From an uncultured Bacteroidales bacterium (GTDB lineage: Bacteria; Bacteroidota; Bacteroidia; Bacteroidales; UBA932): a stretch of DNA of 64,000 nucleotides. The position numbers and the translations under genes are program-made. The stretch spans positions 1 through 64,000 of the forward strand of contig CALVDF010000002.1 in assembly GCA_944326245.1 (NCBI GenBank). The letters run 5' to 3'. Positions within the stretch are counted from its first letter, which is position 1, and the number at the start of each line of letters is the position of its first letter. Positions 1-7,755 of the stretch are shown piece after piece. Under the pieces are notes generated by a model, which saw only the letters and a program-made list of their open reading frames with translations, searched no databases and had not been told where the DNA came from.

Positions 1-72
1 TCATGAAACGTCATCAGCGTATCGCTCCATTATTCGAAAATGATTTCTGGGTGACACGTTGACGAAGTCAGG

Positions 73-128
73 AAAAAGGATTGAGGCTGGCTGCAAAGTC
101 TTTTGACTTTTGCAGCCAGCCTCAATCC
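73..128 (-). terminator. tnaA: Rho-independent terminator after tnaA
   Basis: A perfect 20-bp inverted repeat has arms at 78-97 and 109-128, and the 11-nt loop can pair further (gtc/gac). Read leftward it is followed by five T residues (73-77). It lies about 40 bp past the tnaA stop codon, so it should end the corA-ahcY-tnaA transcript. I see no gene in the remaining bases 1-72. Confidence 0.85.
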
Positions 129-170
129 GTATCCGGTCCGTCCAGGAACCTGGTGCCGGGGCCGGGAAAT

Positions 171-1619
171 CTACAGGCTGTCCCCGAAATCTTCCTTGAA
201 CCTGGCAATCAGCCTTTCCGGCCAGTCGCCGACAGGTTCCATCGGCGTACGGAAACATCTCTGCATGCCGGGTATATCCTTGCATCTGATGGGGCCTATC
301 AGTTCCCTGTTGTCATACAGCCACTTCAGACGGTCCAGGGCATACATGGTCTGGGACAGGGTCAGCACCTTGCGGGGGAATGCCAGACGCACAAGTTCCA
401 TGTCGGCCACGAAATCCGGGTCGTCCTCGGACACGTCCTGATATGTACCCCCGTCCATCGTCCTCACACCTGAACACAGGTATATGGCCGCAGCAAGAGA
501 ACTGGCAGGCAGATCACGGACCGGAAGATGGCTGCAGAACAGTTTTGCGTCAATCTGGGCTCCAAGGACACCAGGAGGCGTCACCATGGGAATGCCCATC
601 TTCACCGCTTCATTGACGAAATAACGGATGAATTCCGGATTCTGACAGATATAATCCTCGTCAGTAGCCTCATACAGGCCTTGGGCCATGGCCTCGATCT
701 CCTTCATGGACATGCCTCCGTATGTCACATAACCCTCGAACACAGCCACCACCTGATCCATCTTCAGCTTGTCCTGATAGTTGTCGGTAGCTATGACTGC
801 CCCCCTGGTACACGAGAGCTTGCGTGCCGAGAAATACACGATATCGGCCAGCGAACACATCTTCAGCAGAACTTCCGCAAGGGTCGCATGGGCATACTCA
901 GGCTCGCGCTGTATGATCAGCCATGCATTCTCCCCCAGCAGACAGGCATCCAGCAGCACCTTTATCCCATAGCGGTCGGCTACCTTGCGGACCTCCATGA
1001 GATTGGCCATGGAGAAAGGCTGTCCTCCGATCAGGTTGGTCGATGCCTCCATACGGATGAACGGAATATGTTCCACTCCGTACTCGGCGATGCAGGCCTC
1101 CAGACGTTGTATATCGATATTTCCCTTGAAGGGATTGTCTGAAGCCGAGGTAAAGGCCACATCCGGGGAAACCAGATCCACATGCTTTCCTCCGTTGATC
1201 CGGATATGGTTGGCTGTGCTTCCGAAATGGTAGTTCATCGGCACTACGTCTCCAGGCTTGAGCAGAGCCCTCATTATCACATTCTCGGCGGCCCGTCCCT
1301 GATGTGCAGGCACTACGTAGCGCTTGCCAAGAACATCGAACACGGCCTTCTCGAGCCTCTTGAATGACTCGCTGCCAGCATACGCGTCATCCGCACGCAT
1401 CATGGCAGCCAGCTGCAGGTCGCTCATGGCGTTGGTCCCGCTGTCGGTCAGCATATCCAGATATACATCCGCAGAATCCATGCGGTAGGTATTGAATCCG
1501 CCCTTTATCAGGGCCTTGTATCTTTCGTCGATAGGCAGGAGCTTCACCTTCTGAACTATACGGGCGCGGTGAAACTCCAATGGAATGTCTATGCCAGTGT
1601 AGAATTTTACTTTAGGCAT
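171..1619 (-). CDS. tnaA: Tryptophanase family beta-eliminating lyase
   Basis: A 482-residue PLP enzyme of the tryptophanase/tyrosine phenol-lyase family, which cleaves aromatic amino acids to indole or phenol, pyruvate and ammonia in the cytoplasm. Family hallmarks are LLTDSG-like (LDMLTDSGTNAMSD, residues 55-67), the HQGRAAEN loop (106-113), IGGQP (198-201) and the presumed PLP lysine in FSARK (K267). The segment after that lysine is SCTRGAVIATD, whereas classical tryptophanases have AMVPMGG-type sequence, so this is a divergent branch and tryptophan specificity is not certain. It is the last gene of a leftward group 42 bp after ahcY and ends before a strong terminator. The start is the only sensible ATG. 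The family is secure; the substrate is inferred. Confidence 0.82.
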   Translation of the reverse strand: MPKVKFYTGIDIPLEFHRARIVQKVKLLPIDERYKALIKGGFNTYRMDSADVYLDMLTDSGTNAMSDLQLAAMMRADDAYAGSESFKRLEKAVFDVLGKRYVVPAHQGRAAENVIMRALLKPGDVVPMNYHFGSTANHIRINGGKHVDLVSPDVAFTSASDNPFKGNIDIQRLEACIAEYGVEHIPFIRMEASTNLIGGQPFSMANLMEVRKVADRYGIKVLLDACLLGENAWLIIQREPEYAHATLAEVLLKMCSLADIVYFSARKLSCTRGAVIATDNYQDKLKMDQVVAVFEGYVTYGGMSMKEIEAMAQGLYEATDEDYICQNPEFIRYFVNEAVKMGIPMVTPPGVLGAQIDAKLFCSHLPVRDLPASSLAAAIYLCSGVRTMDGGTYQDVSEDDPDFVADMELVRLAFPRKVLTLSQTMYALDRLKWLYDNRELIGPIRCKDIPGMQRCFRTPMEPVGDWPERLIARFKEDFGDSL

Positions 1620-1661
1620 TGATTTATAATTTAATGATTTGATAATCCACTGTTTCCGGTT

Positions 1662-2909
1662 CTATTGCAGATGTCCTCCGTAGAGATACTCCTGCTGCTC
1701 GGGGGTGAGGGTGTCGATGCCTGTGCCCCAGCTTTCCAGCTTCATGTGCGCCACCTCCGAATCGATTTCCTCCGGGACGCTTATGATGCGGGGAAGATCC
1801 TCTCCCCTATGCCTTACCAGATACCTTGCACTCAGGGCCTGGATGGCGAAGCTCATGTCCATGATTTCCGCAGGGTGACCGTCACCTGATGCCAGATTGA
1901 CCAGACGGCCCTCAGCGAGGATGAACACTGACCTTCCGTTGGAGAGACGGTAGCCCATGATATTGTTGCGGGCCACCCACGACTCCACTGCCATGGCCTT
2001 GATGCCGTGTACATCCACTTCACAGTCGAAATGTCCGGCATTGCAGCAGATGGCCCCGTCCTTCATCTTCAGGAAATGGGCCGGAGTTATGACGTCCTTG
2101 CATCCGGTAACCGTTACGAAGATGTCCCCGAGCTCTGCGGCACGGTCCATCGGCATGACCTTGAAACCGTCCATTACCGCCTCGATGGCCTTGACAGGGT
2201 CCACCTCGGTGACTATTACGGAAGCGCCCAGCCCCTTTGCCCTCATGGCGACACCCTTTCCGCACCATCCGTATCCGGCGACCACAACATTCTTTCCGGC
2301 GACTATGAGGTTTGTAGTCCGGTTGATACCGTTCCATACCGACTGGCCTGTACCGTACCTGTTGTCGAAGAGATACTTGCATTTGGCATTGTTGACCAGC
2401 ACCATGGGGAAGCGCAGCTCCCCTTCCCTGGCCATTGCCTCAAGCCTCATGACCCCTGTAGTAGTCTCTTCGCAGCCTCCGATGATTCCCGGAATGAGCT
2501 CCGGAAGCTCGGTATGCAGGGTGTGGACCAGATCCCCTCCGTCGTCAATGATGATATTCGGTCCGCAGGACACCACCTTGCGGATATTGTCCATGTATTC
2601 CTGTTCCGAACAGCCGTACCAGGCAAACACCTCCAGTCCCTCACGGACGAGGGCGGCTGCCACATCATCCTGGGTAGAGAGAGGATTGGAACCTGTCACA
2701 TACATCCTGGCCCCTCCGGCAGCCAGAGTCTCGCACAGATAGGCTGTCTTTGCCTCCAGATGTATCGAAAGGGCAATCTTCAGCCCCTCAAACGGCCTTT
2801 CTTCCTTGAACTTCTTCTCTATCCTGTTGAGCAGCGGCATATTGGCCCTGACCCAGTCTATCTTGCGGCGGCCTTCGGCCCAGGTGTCCGGTTTCTTGAT
2901 TTCACTCAT
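1662..2909 (-). CDS. ahcY: Adenosylhomocysteinase (SAH hydrolase)
   Basis: Converts S-adenosylhomocysteine to adenosine and homocysteine, recycling the by-product of SAM-dependent methylation. The 415-residue protein has the NAD-binding glycine loop GYGWCGKG (212-219), the IDDGGDL segment (121-127), GGCEETTTG (144-152) and the terminal tail with EYLYG. At about 415 residues, and with VNNAKCKYLFDN instead of the insertion-bearing form, it resembles the short archaeal/Thermotoga-type enzyme rather than the longer proteobacterial one (family knowledge). The ATG lies 3 bp downstream of the corA stop, so the two are cotranscribed; tnaA follows. Pairing with tnaA, an amino-acid lyase, suggests a small amino-acid or one-carbon turnover operon, which is inference. 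Confidence 0.93.
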   Translation of the reverse strand: MSEIKKPDTWAEGRRKIDWVRANMPLLNRIEKKFKEERPFEGLKIALSIHLEAKTAYLCETLAAGGARMYVTGSNPLSTQDDVAAALVREGLEVFAWYGCSEQEYMDNIRKVVSCGPNIIIDDGGDLVHTLHTELPELIPGIIGGCEETTTGVMRLEAMAREGELRFPMVLVNNAKCKYLFDNRYGTGQSVWNGINRTTNLIVAGKNVVVAGYGWCGKGVAMRAKGLGASVIVTEVDPVKAIEAVMDGFKVMPMDRAAELGDIFVTVTGCKDVITPAHFLKMKDGAICCNAGHFDCEVDVHGIKAMAVESWVARNNIMGYRLSNGRSVFILAEGRLVNLASGDGHPAEIMDMSFAIQALSARYLVRHRGEDLPRIISVPEEIDSEVAHMKLESWGTGIDTLTPEQQEYLYGGHLQ

Positions 2910-2912
2910 ATT

Positions 2913-3860
2913 CTATAACATTCTTCTTTTTCGGAAGACCAAAATTACAATAAAAATCGCAATCGCCATCAGGAACAGCAAAAGAATGAGATCTATATAG
3001 CCGCCAAGAATAGGCAGCTGTATATTCATTCCGTAGATCGATGCGATAAGGGTCGGCGGCATGAGCAGCAGCGACACGAAAGTGAAGACCTTCATGATCC
3101 TGTTCTGCTCCAGATTGATCAGACCGACCACTGTATTCTGCAGGTAATCCAGACGCTCGAAACTGAAATTGGTGTGGTTCAGCAGGGAGACTATGTCCTT
3201 GTTTATCACCGTCAGCTTGGCAAACACGTCCCGCGGGAACTTGTCGCTCTTCAGGATAGAGGAGATCATCCTCTGCTTGTCCACCACATTCTCCCTCACC
3301 AGCATGGTGTTTTCCTGCAGCTGATTGATGTCCAGCAGGAATTCCTCGTTGACATCCTTGCCCGCACTCACCTTCTTGCTGTAGGTATCTATCTCCTTGG
3401 ACATCAGCTCAATCATGTCTGCATCGAGGTCGATTCGGTTTTCCACGATACCTACCAGCACGTGATATCCTGTCGGATACAGCCGGCTGTTGACCTGGAT
3501 CTTCCTCTGGATATCGGAAAAGCTTCGCAACTGGACATTCCTGATGGACACTATGATACCTTCGCACAGAATGAACGACACGGCCTCCATCGAATACTCG
3601 TCAGGACCCGGTATCAGGAAGTTGGTGTTGACCGATATCGTGGTCTCCGTCTCCGAATAACGGGATGACGACTCGATCTCCTCCGCCTGGGCCCTCGAAG
3701 AAAGGGACGTGTCGAGGAAAGTCTCGACCGCACGCTTCTCGTCACCGTCCGGGGAAAAAAGGTCAATCCAGATTACATCGTCCATACCCAGTTCGTCCAG
3801 GAAAACAAGTGACTGGGAGATTGATATCTTGCCTTTGTCTTTGTAGAATATTTGAATCAT
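2913..3860 (-). CDS. corA: CorA-family magnesium/divalent cation channel
   Basis: A 315-residue inner-membrane Mg2+/Co2+ channel of the CorA family. A long acidic, helical cytoplasmic N-domain (about residues 1-250) is followed by two C-terminal membrane helices. The diagnostic YGMN motif (in ASIYGMNIQLPI) closes the first helix, and the protein ends in a basic RKRR tail, as in CorA. It is the first gene of a leftward group with ahcY only 3 bp downstream. A TATATTTG box read leftward at 4003-4010 supplies a promoter with a leader of about 140 nt that can fold (see leader entry). ATG at 3860. Confidence 0.93.
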   Translation of the reverse strand: MIQIFYKDKGKISISQSLVFLDELGMDDVIWIDLFSPDGDEKRAVETFLDTSLSSRAQAEEIESSSRYSETETTISVNTNFLIPGPDEYSMEAVSFILCEGIIVSIRNVQLRSFSDIQRKIQVNSRLYPTGYHVLVGIVENRIDLDADMIELMSKEIDTYSKKVSAGKDVNEEFLLDINQLQENTMLVRENVVDKQRMISSILKSDKFPRDVFAKLTVINKDIVSLLNHTNFSFERLDYLQNTVVGLINLEQNRIMKVFTFVSLLLMPPTLIASIYGMNIQLPILGGYIDLILLLFLMAIAIFIVILVFRKRRML

Positions 3861-3869
3861 GCTTCTTTC

Positions 3870-3960
3870 GGAGTTTGATGATTATTAACTGATGGGTATA
3901 GCTCTCCCGCAGGAGAGTGCCTGACTCACCAATAACATCGGACTCTGAACTCGAAAGGCT
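3870..3960 (-). promoter_or_regulatory. corA: Structured 5' leader of corA
   Basis: The untranslated leader between the promoter at 4003-4010 and corA contains a compact hairpin, ctctcc-tgcg-ggagag (complement of about 3901-3917). An upstream AGAGT can instead pair with the ACTCT that forms the left side of that hairpin, giving mutually exclusive stems. An outer GATG/CATC pair and an inner GGT/ACC pair bracket the hairpin. I recognise no known riboswitch consensus (not M-box or yybP-ykoY), so a regulatory role is speculative. Confidence 0.35.
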
Positions 3961-4002
3961 TGAATTTCAAAACAATAACTTTAATTTGCAATTACCCGGC
4001 CG

Positions 4003-4010
4003 CAAATATA
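4003..4010 (-). promoter_or_regulatory. corA: Promoter -7 box for corA-ahcY-tnaA
   Basis: The plus strand reads CAAATATA, which is TATATTTG leftward and matches the Bacteroidetes -7 consensus TAnnTTTG. It lies 143 bp before the corA ATG and just past the mntP stop at 4057. Confidence 0.5.
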
Positions 4011-4056
4011 CAAAATACCCGCCAAAATCGGCAAAATTTCTTGCTTCATCCAGCCG

Positions 4057-4632
4057 TCATGCCGACAGGTGCTCGACGAGAATCCTGATACCGATGGCGA
4101 TAAGGATGAGGCCGCCCAGGATTTCCGACTTTTTGCCTATCCCCGATCCGAGCCTGCGTCCTCCCAGCAGACCGCCGAGGGAAGCCAAAGCCGTGCACCC
4201 GAAGACCATCGCCGTACAGACGCCTATCCTGAAGAACGTCAGCTTTACCATGGCCAGCGATATGCCCACCGCCACGGCATCTATGCTGGTAGCTATGGAC
4301 AGGAGTATCAGTTGCCTGGTATTGAGCAGCGAGTTTCCGGACACCTGTCCGTCGTCCCTTGAGAACCCCTCGATGATCATCTTGACACCGATGTATCCCA
4401 GCAGGACGAAGGCCACCCAGTGGTCCACTTTGGATATATAGCCGCTCACGCTGTATCCGAGCAGCCATCCGGCAAAAGTAAGCCCTGCCTGGAATACGGC
4501 GAAGCACAGGATGATACGGAGAATCTGCCTCGTACGAAGACTGCCGCGGGTACATATCCCGCCGGTCAGGGACACGGCGAAAGTGTCGAAGCAAAGGCCG
4601 GCGGCAAGAAGAAAAAGTTCGATATAGCCCAT
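4057..4632 (-). CDS. mntP: MntP manganese efflux pump
   Basis: A 191-residue inner-membrane protein exporting Mn2+. It has about six hydrophobic helices in two homologous halves, with the charged in-membrane motifs CFDTFAVSL (residues 14-22) and SIDAVAVGIS that mark MntP (DUF204). An upstream in-frame extension would overlap recR, so the ATG at 4632, 16 bp after the recR stop, is chosen; it begins directly with the first helix (MGYIELFLLAAG). It is the last gene of the sugar kinase-recR-mntP group. The nearby corA is also a metal transporter but has its own promoter. Confidence 0.92.
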   Translation of the reverse strand: MGYIELFLLAAGLCFDTFAVSLTGGICTRGSLRTRQILRIILCFAVFQAGLTFAGWLLGYSVSGYISKVDHWVAFVLLGYIGVKMIIEGFSRDDGQVSGNSLLNTRQLILLSIATSIDAVAVGISLAMVKLTFFRIGVCTAMVFGCTALASLGGLLGGRRLGSGIGKKSEILGGLILIAIGIRILVEHLSA

Positions 4633-4648
4633 AAGTCTGAAGTATGTC

Positions 4649-5245
4649 TCACACCAGCGGCGTGCGGTTCTTGATCGACATGCCCAACGTAAGCGAATCG
4701 GTATTTTCAAGGTCGTCCCCGAAACCGACACCGCGGGCAATGGCTGTCACCTTGACTCCGGCATTGGCGAGCAGCCTGTTGATGTAGAACGAAGTGGTCT
4801 CGCCCGCCATTCCCTTGCCGATGGCTATTATCACCTCATGCACTTCAGGCGACGAGGCCCTCTCCACCAGCGAATCCAGCGGCAGGTCATCCGGGCCTAT
4901 GCCGTCCATCGGGGAGATCACGCCTCCCAGCACATGGTACACCCCGTTGTACTCTCCGGTCTCCTCTATGCTCATCACGTCCTGGATGTTCTCCACCACC
5001 AGAATAGTGGACCTGTCCCTGCGCGTATCGGCGCATACCGGACATATTTCATTCTCGGAAAGCATGTTGCAGATCCTGCAGTAACGGGCTTCGGTCCGAA
5101 GCCTGATCAGCGCGTTTCCCATCCGCAGAGTTTCCTCCTCGGGCCGCCTCAGCAGAAACAGAGCCATTCTCATAGCCGTCACCTTGCCTATGCCAGGCAC
5201 GGAGCTCAGTGCATCCACAGCCTCCTGCAATAAAGGTATCATCAT
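4649..5245 (-). CDS. recR: Recombination mediator protein RecR
   Basis: RecR forms a ring clamp that with RecO loads RecA at gaps (RecFOR pathway). The 198-residue protein has the N-terminal helix-hairpin-helix (SVPGIGKVTAMRMALFLL, about residues 14-31), a four-cysteine zinc finger (CRIC...CPVC, about 56-71), the Toprim start VVENIQD, and the YHVLGGVISPMDGIGPDDL signature. Length and order match the family. It starts 13 bp after the kinase gene and 16 bp before mntP, so it is probably cotranscribed with both. Confidence 0.96.
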   Translation of the reverse strand: MMIPLLQEAVDALSSVPGIGKVTAMRMALFLLRRPEEETLRMGNALIRLRTEARYCRICNMLSENEICPVCADTRRDRSTILVVENIQDVMSIEETGEYNGVYHVLGGVISPMDGIGPDDLPLDSLVERASSPEVHEVIIAIGKGMAGETTSFYINRLLANAGVKVTAIARGVGFGDDLENTDSLTLGMSIKNRTPLV

Positions 5246-5258
5246 AGATCAAAAATTA

Positions 5259-6137
5259 TCACCCGTTCATTATCAGTTTGGAAAAATAAGCCTCCAGCCC
5301 GTCCCCGGCACCCCTGGCAGTGATCACCCGTTCCACCCCGCACTCCGCGGCAACGGAGCGCAGAATGTCTCCGTACACACATGCCACGGATCCGACAGCA
5401 GCAAGAGGAAGGTCGGGACGTCCGTACCGGAGCACATTGCGCTGCAGGAACAGCCTGAACCCGTCCGCGACCAGGCTGCGTACGTACCCGCAGTCCATAT
5501 TCCAGGCCAGGAAGACAGAGAAGGAAGCCAGATAGCGCGAAGGCATTTCCCCGCGGTAGACATTGGCCACCGCCGCAGGATAGTCCAGTCCCGGATATTC
5601 CTTCCGGAATGCCGCATCCAGTCCTTCCGGAAGCAGCCCCTTTATAAAGTCCGAAAGCAGCATTTTACCCATCCATGCCCCGCTTCCCTCATCCCCGAGA
5701 ATGAAGCCTCCGGCAGGGATGTTCCGCACGATCCGTCCCCCCTGGTACAGTCCGCTGTTGGATCCTGTCCCGAGAATGGCGGCGATACCGTCCTGTCCGC
5801 CCAGCAGGGCCACTGCCGCGGCCTCAAGATCCGAGCCGACCGTAACCTCAGCACCGGGCAGGACATCTGCAAGAGCCTCCCGGACCTTTTCTCCGGCCGC
5901 TTCAGATACCACCCCGGCGCCGTAGAAAAAAATCCTGACACCCGCAGCCGGACCTCCCTGCCTGCACCCGAGCTCCTCCGCTATTCCTCCCAGCGCCCTG
6001 CCGAACGCCAGGCGCATCGCCCCGGCATCCTGCAATGCCGGATTGACCCCTGGGGATTCCAGCCTTATGGCCGGAGCCCCTTTTCTGAGAATCCTCCAGT
6101 CTATGGAGGTAGAACCGCTGTCCGCCGTGATTATCAT
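5259..6137 (-). CDS. BadF/BadG-type N-acetylglucosamine kinase-like ATPase
   Basis: A 292-residue ASKHA-fold sugar kinase of the BadF/BadG/BcrA family, probably an N-acetylhexosamine kinase acting on sugars salvaged from glycans or peptidoglycan. The phosphate-1 motif is ADSGSTSIDW (residues 4-13), followed by AILGTGSNSGLY and GGFILGDEGSGAWMGK, both typical of GlcNAc kinases, and a C-terminal AVGSVACVYGD segment. The ATG at 6137 begins MIITADSG directly with the first beta strand; a longer reading would cross into the divergent promoter. recR follows by 13 bp. The exact sugar is not determinable. Confidence 0.82.
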   Translation of the reverse strand: MIITADSGSTSIDWRILRKGAPAIRLESPGVNPALQDAGAMRLAFGRALGGIAEELGCRQGGPAAGVRIFFYGAGVVSEAAGEKVREALADVLPGAEVTVGSDLEAAAVALLGGQDGIAAILGTGSNSGLYQGGRIVRNIPAGGFILGDEGSGAWMGKMLLSDFIKGLLPEGLDAAFRKEYPGLDYPAAVANVYRGEMPSRYLASFSVFLAWNMDCGYVRSLVADGFRLFLQRNVLRYGRPDLPLAAVGSVACVYGDILRSVAAECGVERVITARGAGDGLEAYFSKLIMNG

Positions 6138-6151
6138 TGCCGCTTCCGCAT

Positions 6152-6169
6152 TATATTTGCGCAAAAATA
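6152..6169. promoter_or_regulatory. Palindromic divergent promoter
   Basis: TATATTTGCGCAAAAATA carries a -7 box for each strand, TATATTTG rightward (6152-6159) and TATTTTTG leftward (complement of 6162-6169), back to back around a GCGC centre. The two transcripts, for the DUF2400 gene and the sugar kinase-recR-mntP operon, would therefore overlap by a few bases and the two polymerases would compete for the same DNA. Confidence 0.5.
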
Positions 6170-6181
6170 GTGAAAAAAACC

Positions 6182-6889
6182 ATGAGTGAGACAGAGGTGA
6201 TAAGGCTGCTGCAGGACTATGCGGCGCAATACAATGACTGGAAATATTTTACGGGCGATCCCATCATCTTTCCCAAACACTTTGCCGGGCTGATGGCAGA
6301 AGGCAAGGCGACCCTCCGGGATGTGGAGGTGGCAGCTGCTGTGGCCGCCCATCTGGCATGGGGACGCAGGGACATGATAGTCAGGGACTGCCGCAGGGCA
6401 ATGGACGAGATGGGATGGCAGCCGTACGAATATGTAAAGGCAGGGCACTACAGAAACGACGACACCTCTCTGCACCGCACTGTAAAATGGTCCGAGTTCG
6501 CAGGAATATGCAGGAGGATAAAGGAGTTCTACGAAGATGAGGACAGCATGGAAGTCCTGTCTCCCGGAGAGATGAGGGTCCGCATCTACGGACAGAAAGA
6601 CGACCCTTCCGCCGCAAACAAGAAAATCCACATGCTGCGCCGATGGATGGTACGCAACGACGGCAAGGTGGACCTGGGACTCTGGAAGAGCATCAGCCCC
6701 AGGAACCTTATAATACCCCTAGACGTCCATGTGCACCGCACTGCTGTGAATCTGGGGATTACGGCACGACGCAGTGCAGACATCAGGACCGCCGGCGAGA
6801 TTACCTCTTTCCTGCTCAAGGCATTCCCGGACGACCCCGTGCTGGGGGACTTTGCCCTTTTCGCCGTCGCCGCATCGGCCGGTTGTTGA
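6182..6889 (+). CDS. TIGR02757/DUF2400 family protein
   Basis: A 235-residue member of the TIGR02757 (DUF2400) family, common in Bacteroidota and of unsettled biochemical role. Recognisable segments are the early helical FTGDPIIFPKHF region, the AAHLAWGRRDMIVRDC block, RRWMVRNDGKVDLGLWK and IIPLDVHVHRTAVNLGI. The last two resemble the helical core of HhH-GPD DNA glycosylases, so a DNA-binding or repair link is possible but unproven. The ATG at 6182 gives a leader of about 15-20 nt from the -7 box at 6152-6159. It is divergent from the kinase-recR operon and followed by about 70 bp before the zeta-like gene. Confidence 0.85.
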   Translation: MSETEVIRLLQDYAAQYNDWKYFTGDPIIFPKHFAGLMAEGKATLRDVEVAAAVAAHLAWGRRDMIVRDCRRAMDEMGWQPYEYVKAGHYRNDDTSLHRTVKWSEFAGICRRIKEFYEDEDSMEVLSPGEMRVRIYGQKDDPSAANKKIHMLRRWMVRNDGKVDLGLWKSISPRNLIIPLDVHVHRTAVNLGITARRSADIRTAGEITSFLLKAFPDDPVLGDFALFAVAASAGC

Positions 6890-6931
6890 AAACTTTTTGG
6901 CAATTTATACGGCATTTTTCATGTTTTTCAT

Positions 6932-6939
6932 TATTTTTG
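6932..6939 (+). promoter_or_regulatory. Promoter -7 box for zeta-like kinase
   Basis: TATTTTTG matches TAnnTTTG and lies 21 bp before the ATG at 6961, in an AT-rich gap after the DUF2400 stop. Confidence 0.4.
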
Positions 6940-6960
6940 TAAGTAGATGTGACATGAAGT

Positions 6961-7548
6961 ATGCCTAAGTTATTTATCATCTCGGGTTGCAACGGTGCCG
7001 GCAAGACTACAGCTTCCTACACCATTCTTCCTAACATGTTGCACTGCGGCAACTTCGTGAACGCGGATGAAATAGCGCGGGGGCTTTCTCCGTTCAACCC
7101 GGAGAAGGCGGCGATACAGGCGGGAAGGATCATGCTGGCAAGGGTTGCGGAGCTGATGGATGAAGGGCAGGATTTCGCGATAGAGACCACGCTGGCCACA
7201 CGCAGCTACGTCAACCTCATCCGCAACGCCCAGAGCCGTGGTTACGTGGTTACCCTGCTCTACTTCTGGCTGAACATGCCTTCGCTCGCTGTGGAGCGCG
7301 TGAAGCTCAGGGTCCAGTCGGGAGGGCACAATGTAAGCGAGGAAAGTATCCGGCGCCGGTACGATATGGGTATCAAGAACCTGTTCCACCTGTACATCCC
7401 GGTCTGCGAATACTGGATGATCATAGACAATTCCAATTCCCCGGTGATCATCTGCGAAGGAGGCAAGAACATAACTACTAAAATACATAACAAAACCTTG
7501 TTCAACCAATTGATCAATTATGAGCGAACTAGAATCACGGGAGCTTAG
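6961..7548 (+). CDS. Zeta-toxin-like P-loop kinase
   Basis: A 195-residue P-loop kinase. The Walker A is SGCNGAGKTT (residues 8-17), followed by NADEIARGLSPFNPE (38-52) and FAIETTLATRSYV (76-88), the order found in zeta toxins, which phosphorylate UDP-N-acetylsugars and block wall synthesis. RVKLRVQSGGHNV is the arginine-rich lid and RRRYDMGIKNL follows. Bacteroidetes carry many such short zeta-like ATPases, and whether they are toxic is not established. A 51-residue ORF starts inside the 3' end in another frame (29-bp overlap), so the two are translationally coupled. This is inferred to be a possible toxin-antitoxin pair. Confidence 0.8.
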   Translation: MPKLFIISGCNGAGKTTASYTILPNMLHCGNFVNADEIARGLSPFNPEKAAIQAGRIMLARVAELMDEGQDFAIETTLATRSYVNLIRNAQSRGYVVTLLYFWLNMPSLAVERVKLRVQSGGHNVSEESIRRRYDMGIKNLFHLYIPVCEYWMIIDNSNSPVIICEGGKNITTKIHNKTLFNQLINYERTRITGA

Positions 7549-7675
7549 AAACAACATCCTCGACGGTCTGAACGCCACGTTCCAGAACCTGGTCAAGGAG
7601 AAGAAGAGGACCAACTCCGAGCTGGCATTCGTCCAGAACGGCAAGCTGGTCAAGGTCAAGGCTACCAACATCTAA
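7520..7675 (+). CDS. Small protein overlapping zeta-like gene, possible antitoxin
   Basis: A 51-residue ORF begins MSELESRELRNNILDGLNAT and ends KVKATNI. Its first 29 bp overlap the 3' end of the zeta-like kinase gene in a different frame, and it stops just before a strong terminator. The product is charged and predicted helical, with a central FQNLVKEKKRTNSELAF segment. Codon use resembles the neighbours and the reading frame is free of rare codons. Position and coupling make it a candidate partner or antitoxin, although classical epsilon antitoxins are larger and encoded upstream. I know no named family for it. Confidence 0.65.
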   Translation: MSELESRELRNNILDGLNATFQNLVKEKKRTNSELAFVQNGKLVKVKATNI

Positions 7676-7706
7676 TTATCTCAAACTCTGCTACAATTCA
7701 AAATCT

Positions 7707-7744
7707 AAAAGGGGCTTGCGTATAACACAGAGCCCCTTTTATTT
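7707..7744 (+). terminator. Rho-independent terminator after the zeta pair
   Basis: The arms aaaaggggct (7707-7716) and agcccctttt (7731-7740) are perfectly complementary over 10 bp around a 14-nt loop, and a T-rich tail follows. It separates the zeta pair from the tldD operon. Confidence 0.85.
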
Positions 7745-7755
7745 GACTTAAGGAA

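Noticed and set aside
1..285. A leftward frame at the left edge
   Set aside because: It overlaps the 3' end of tnaA in another frame and runs through the terminator hairpin.
5184..6170. A 328-codon plus-strand frame opposite the sugar kinase
   Set aside because: Antisense shadow of a clear BadF/BadG-type gene, with no recognisable motifs.
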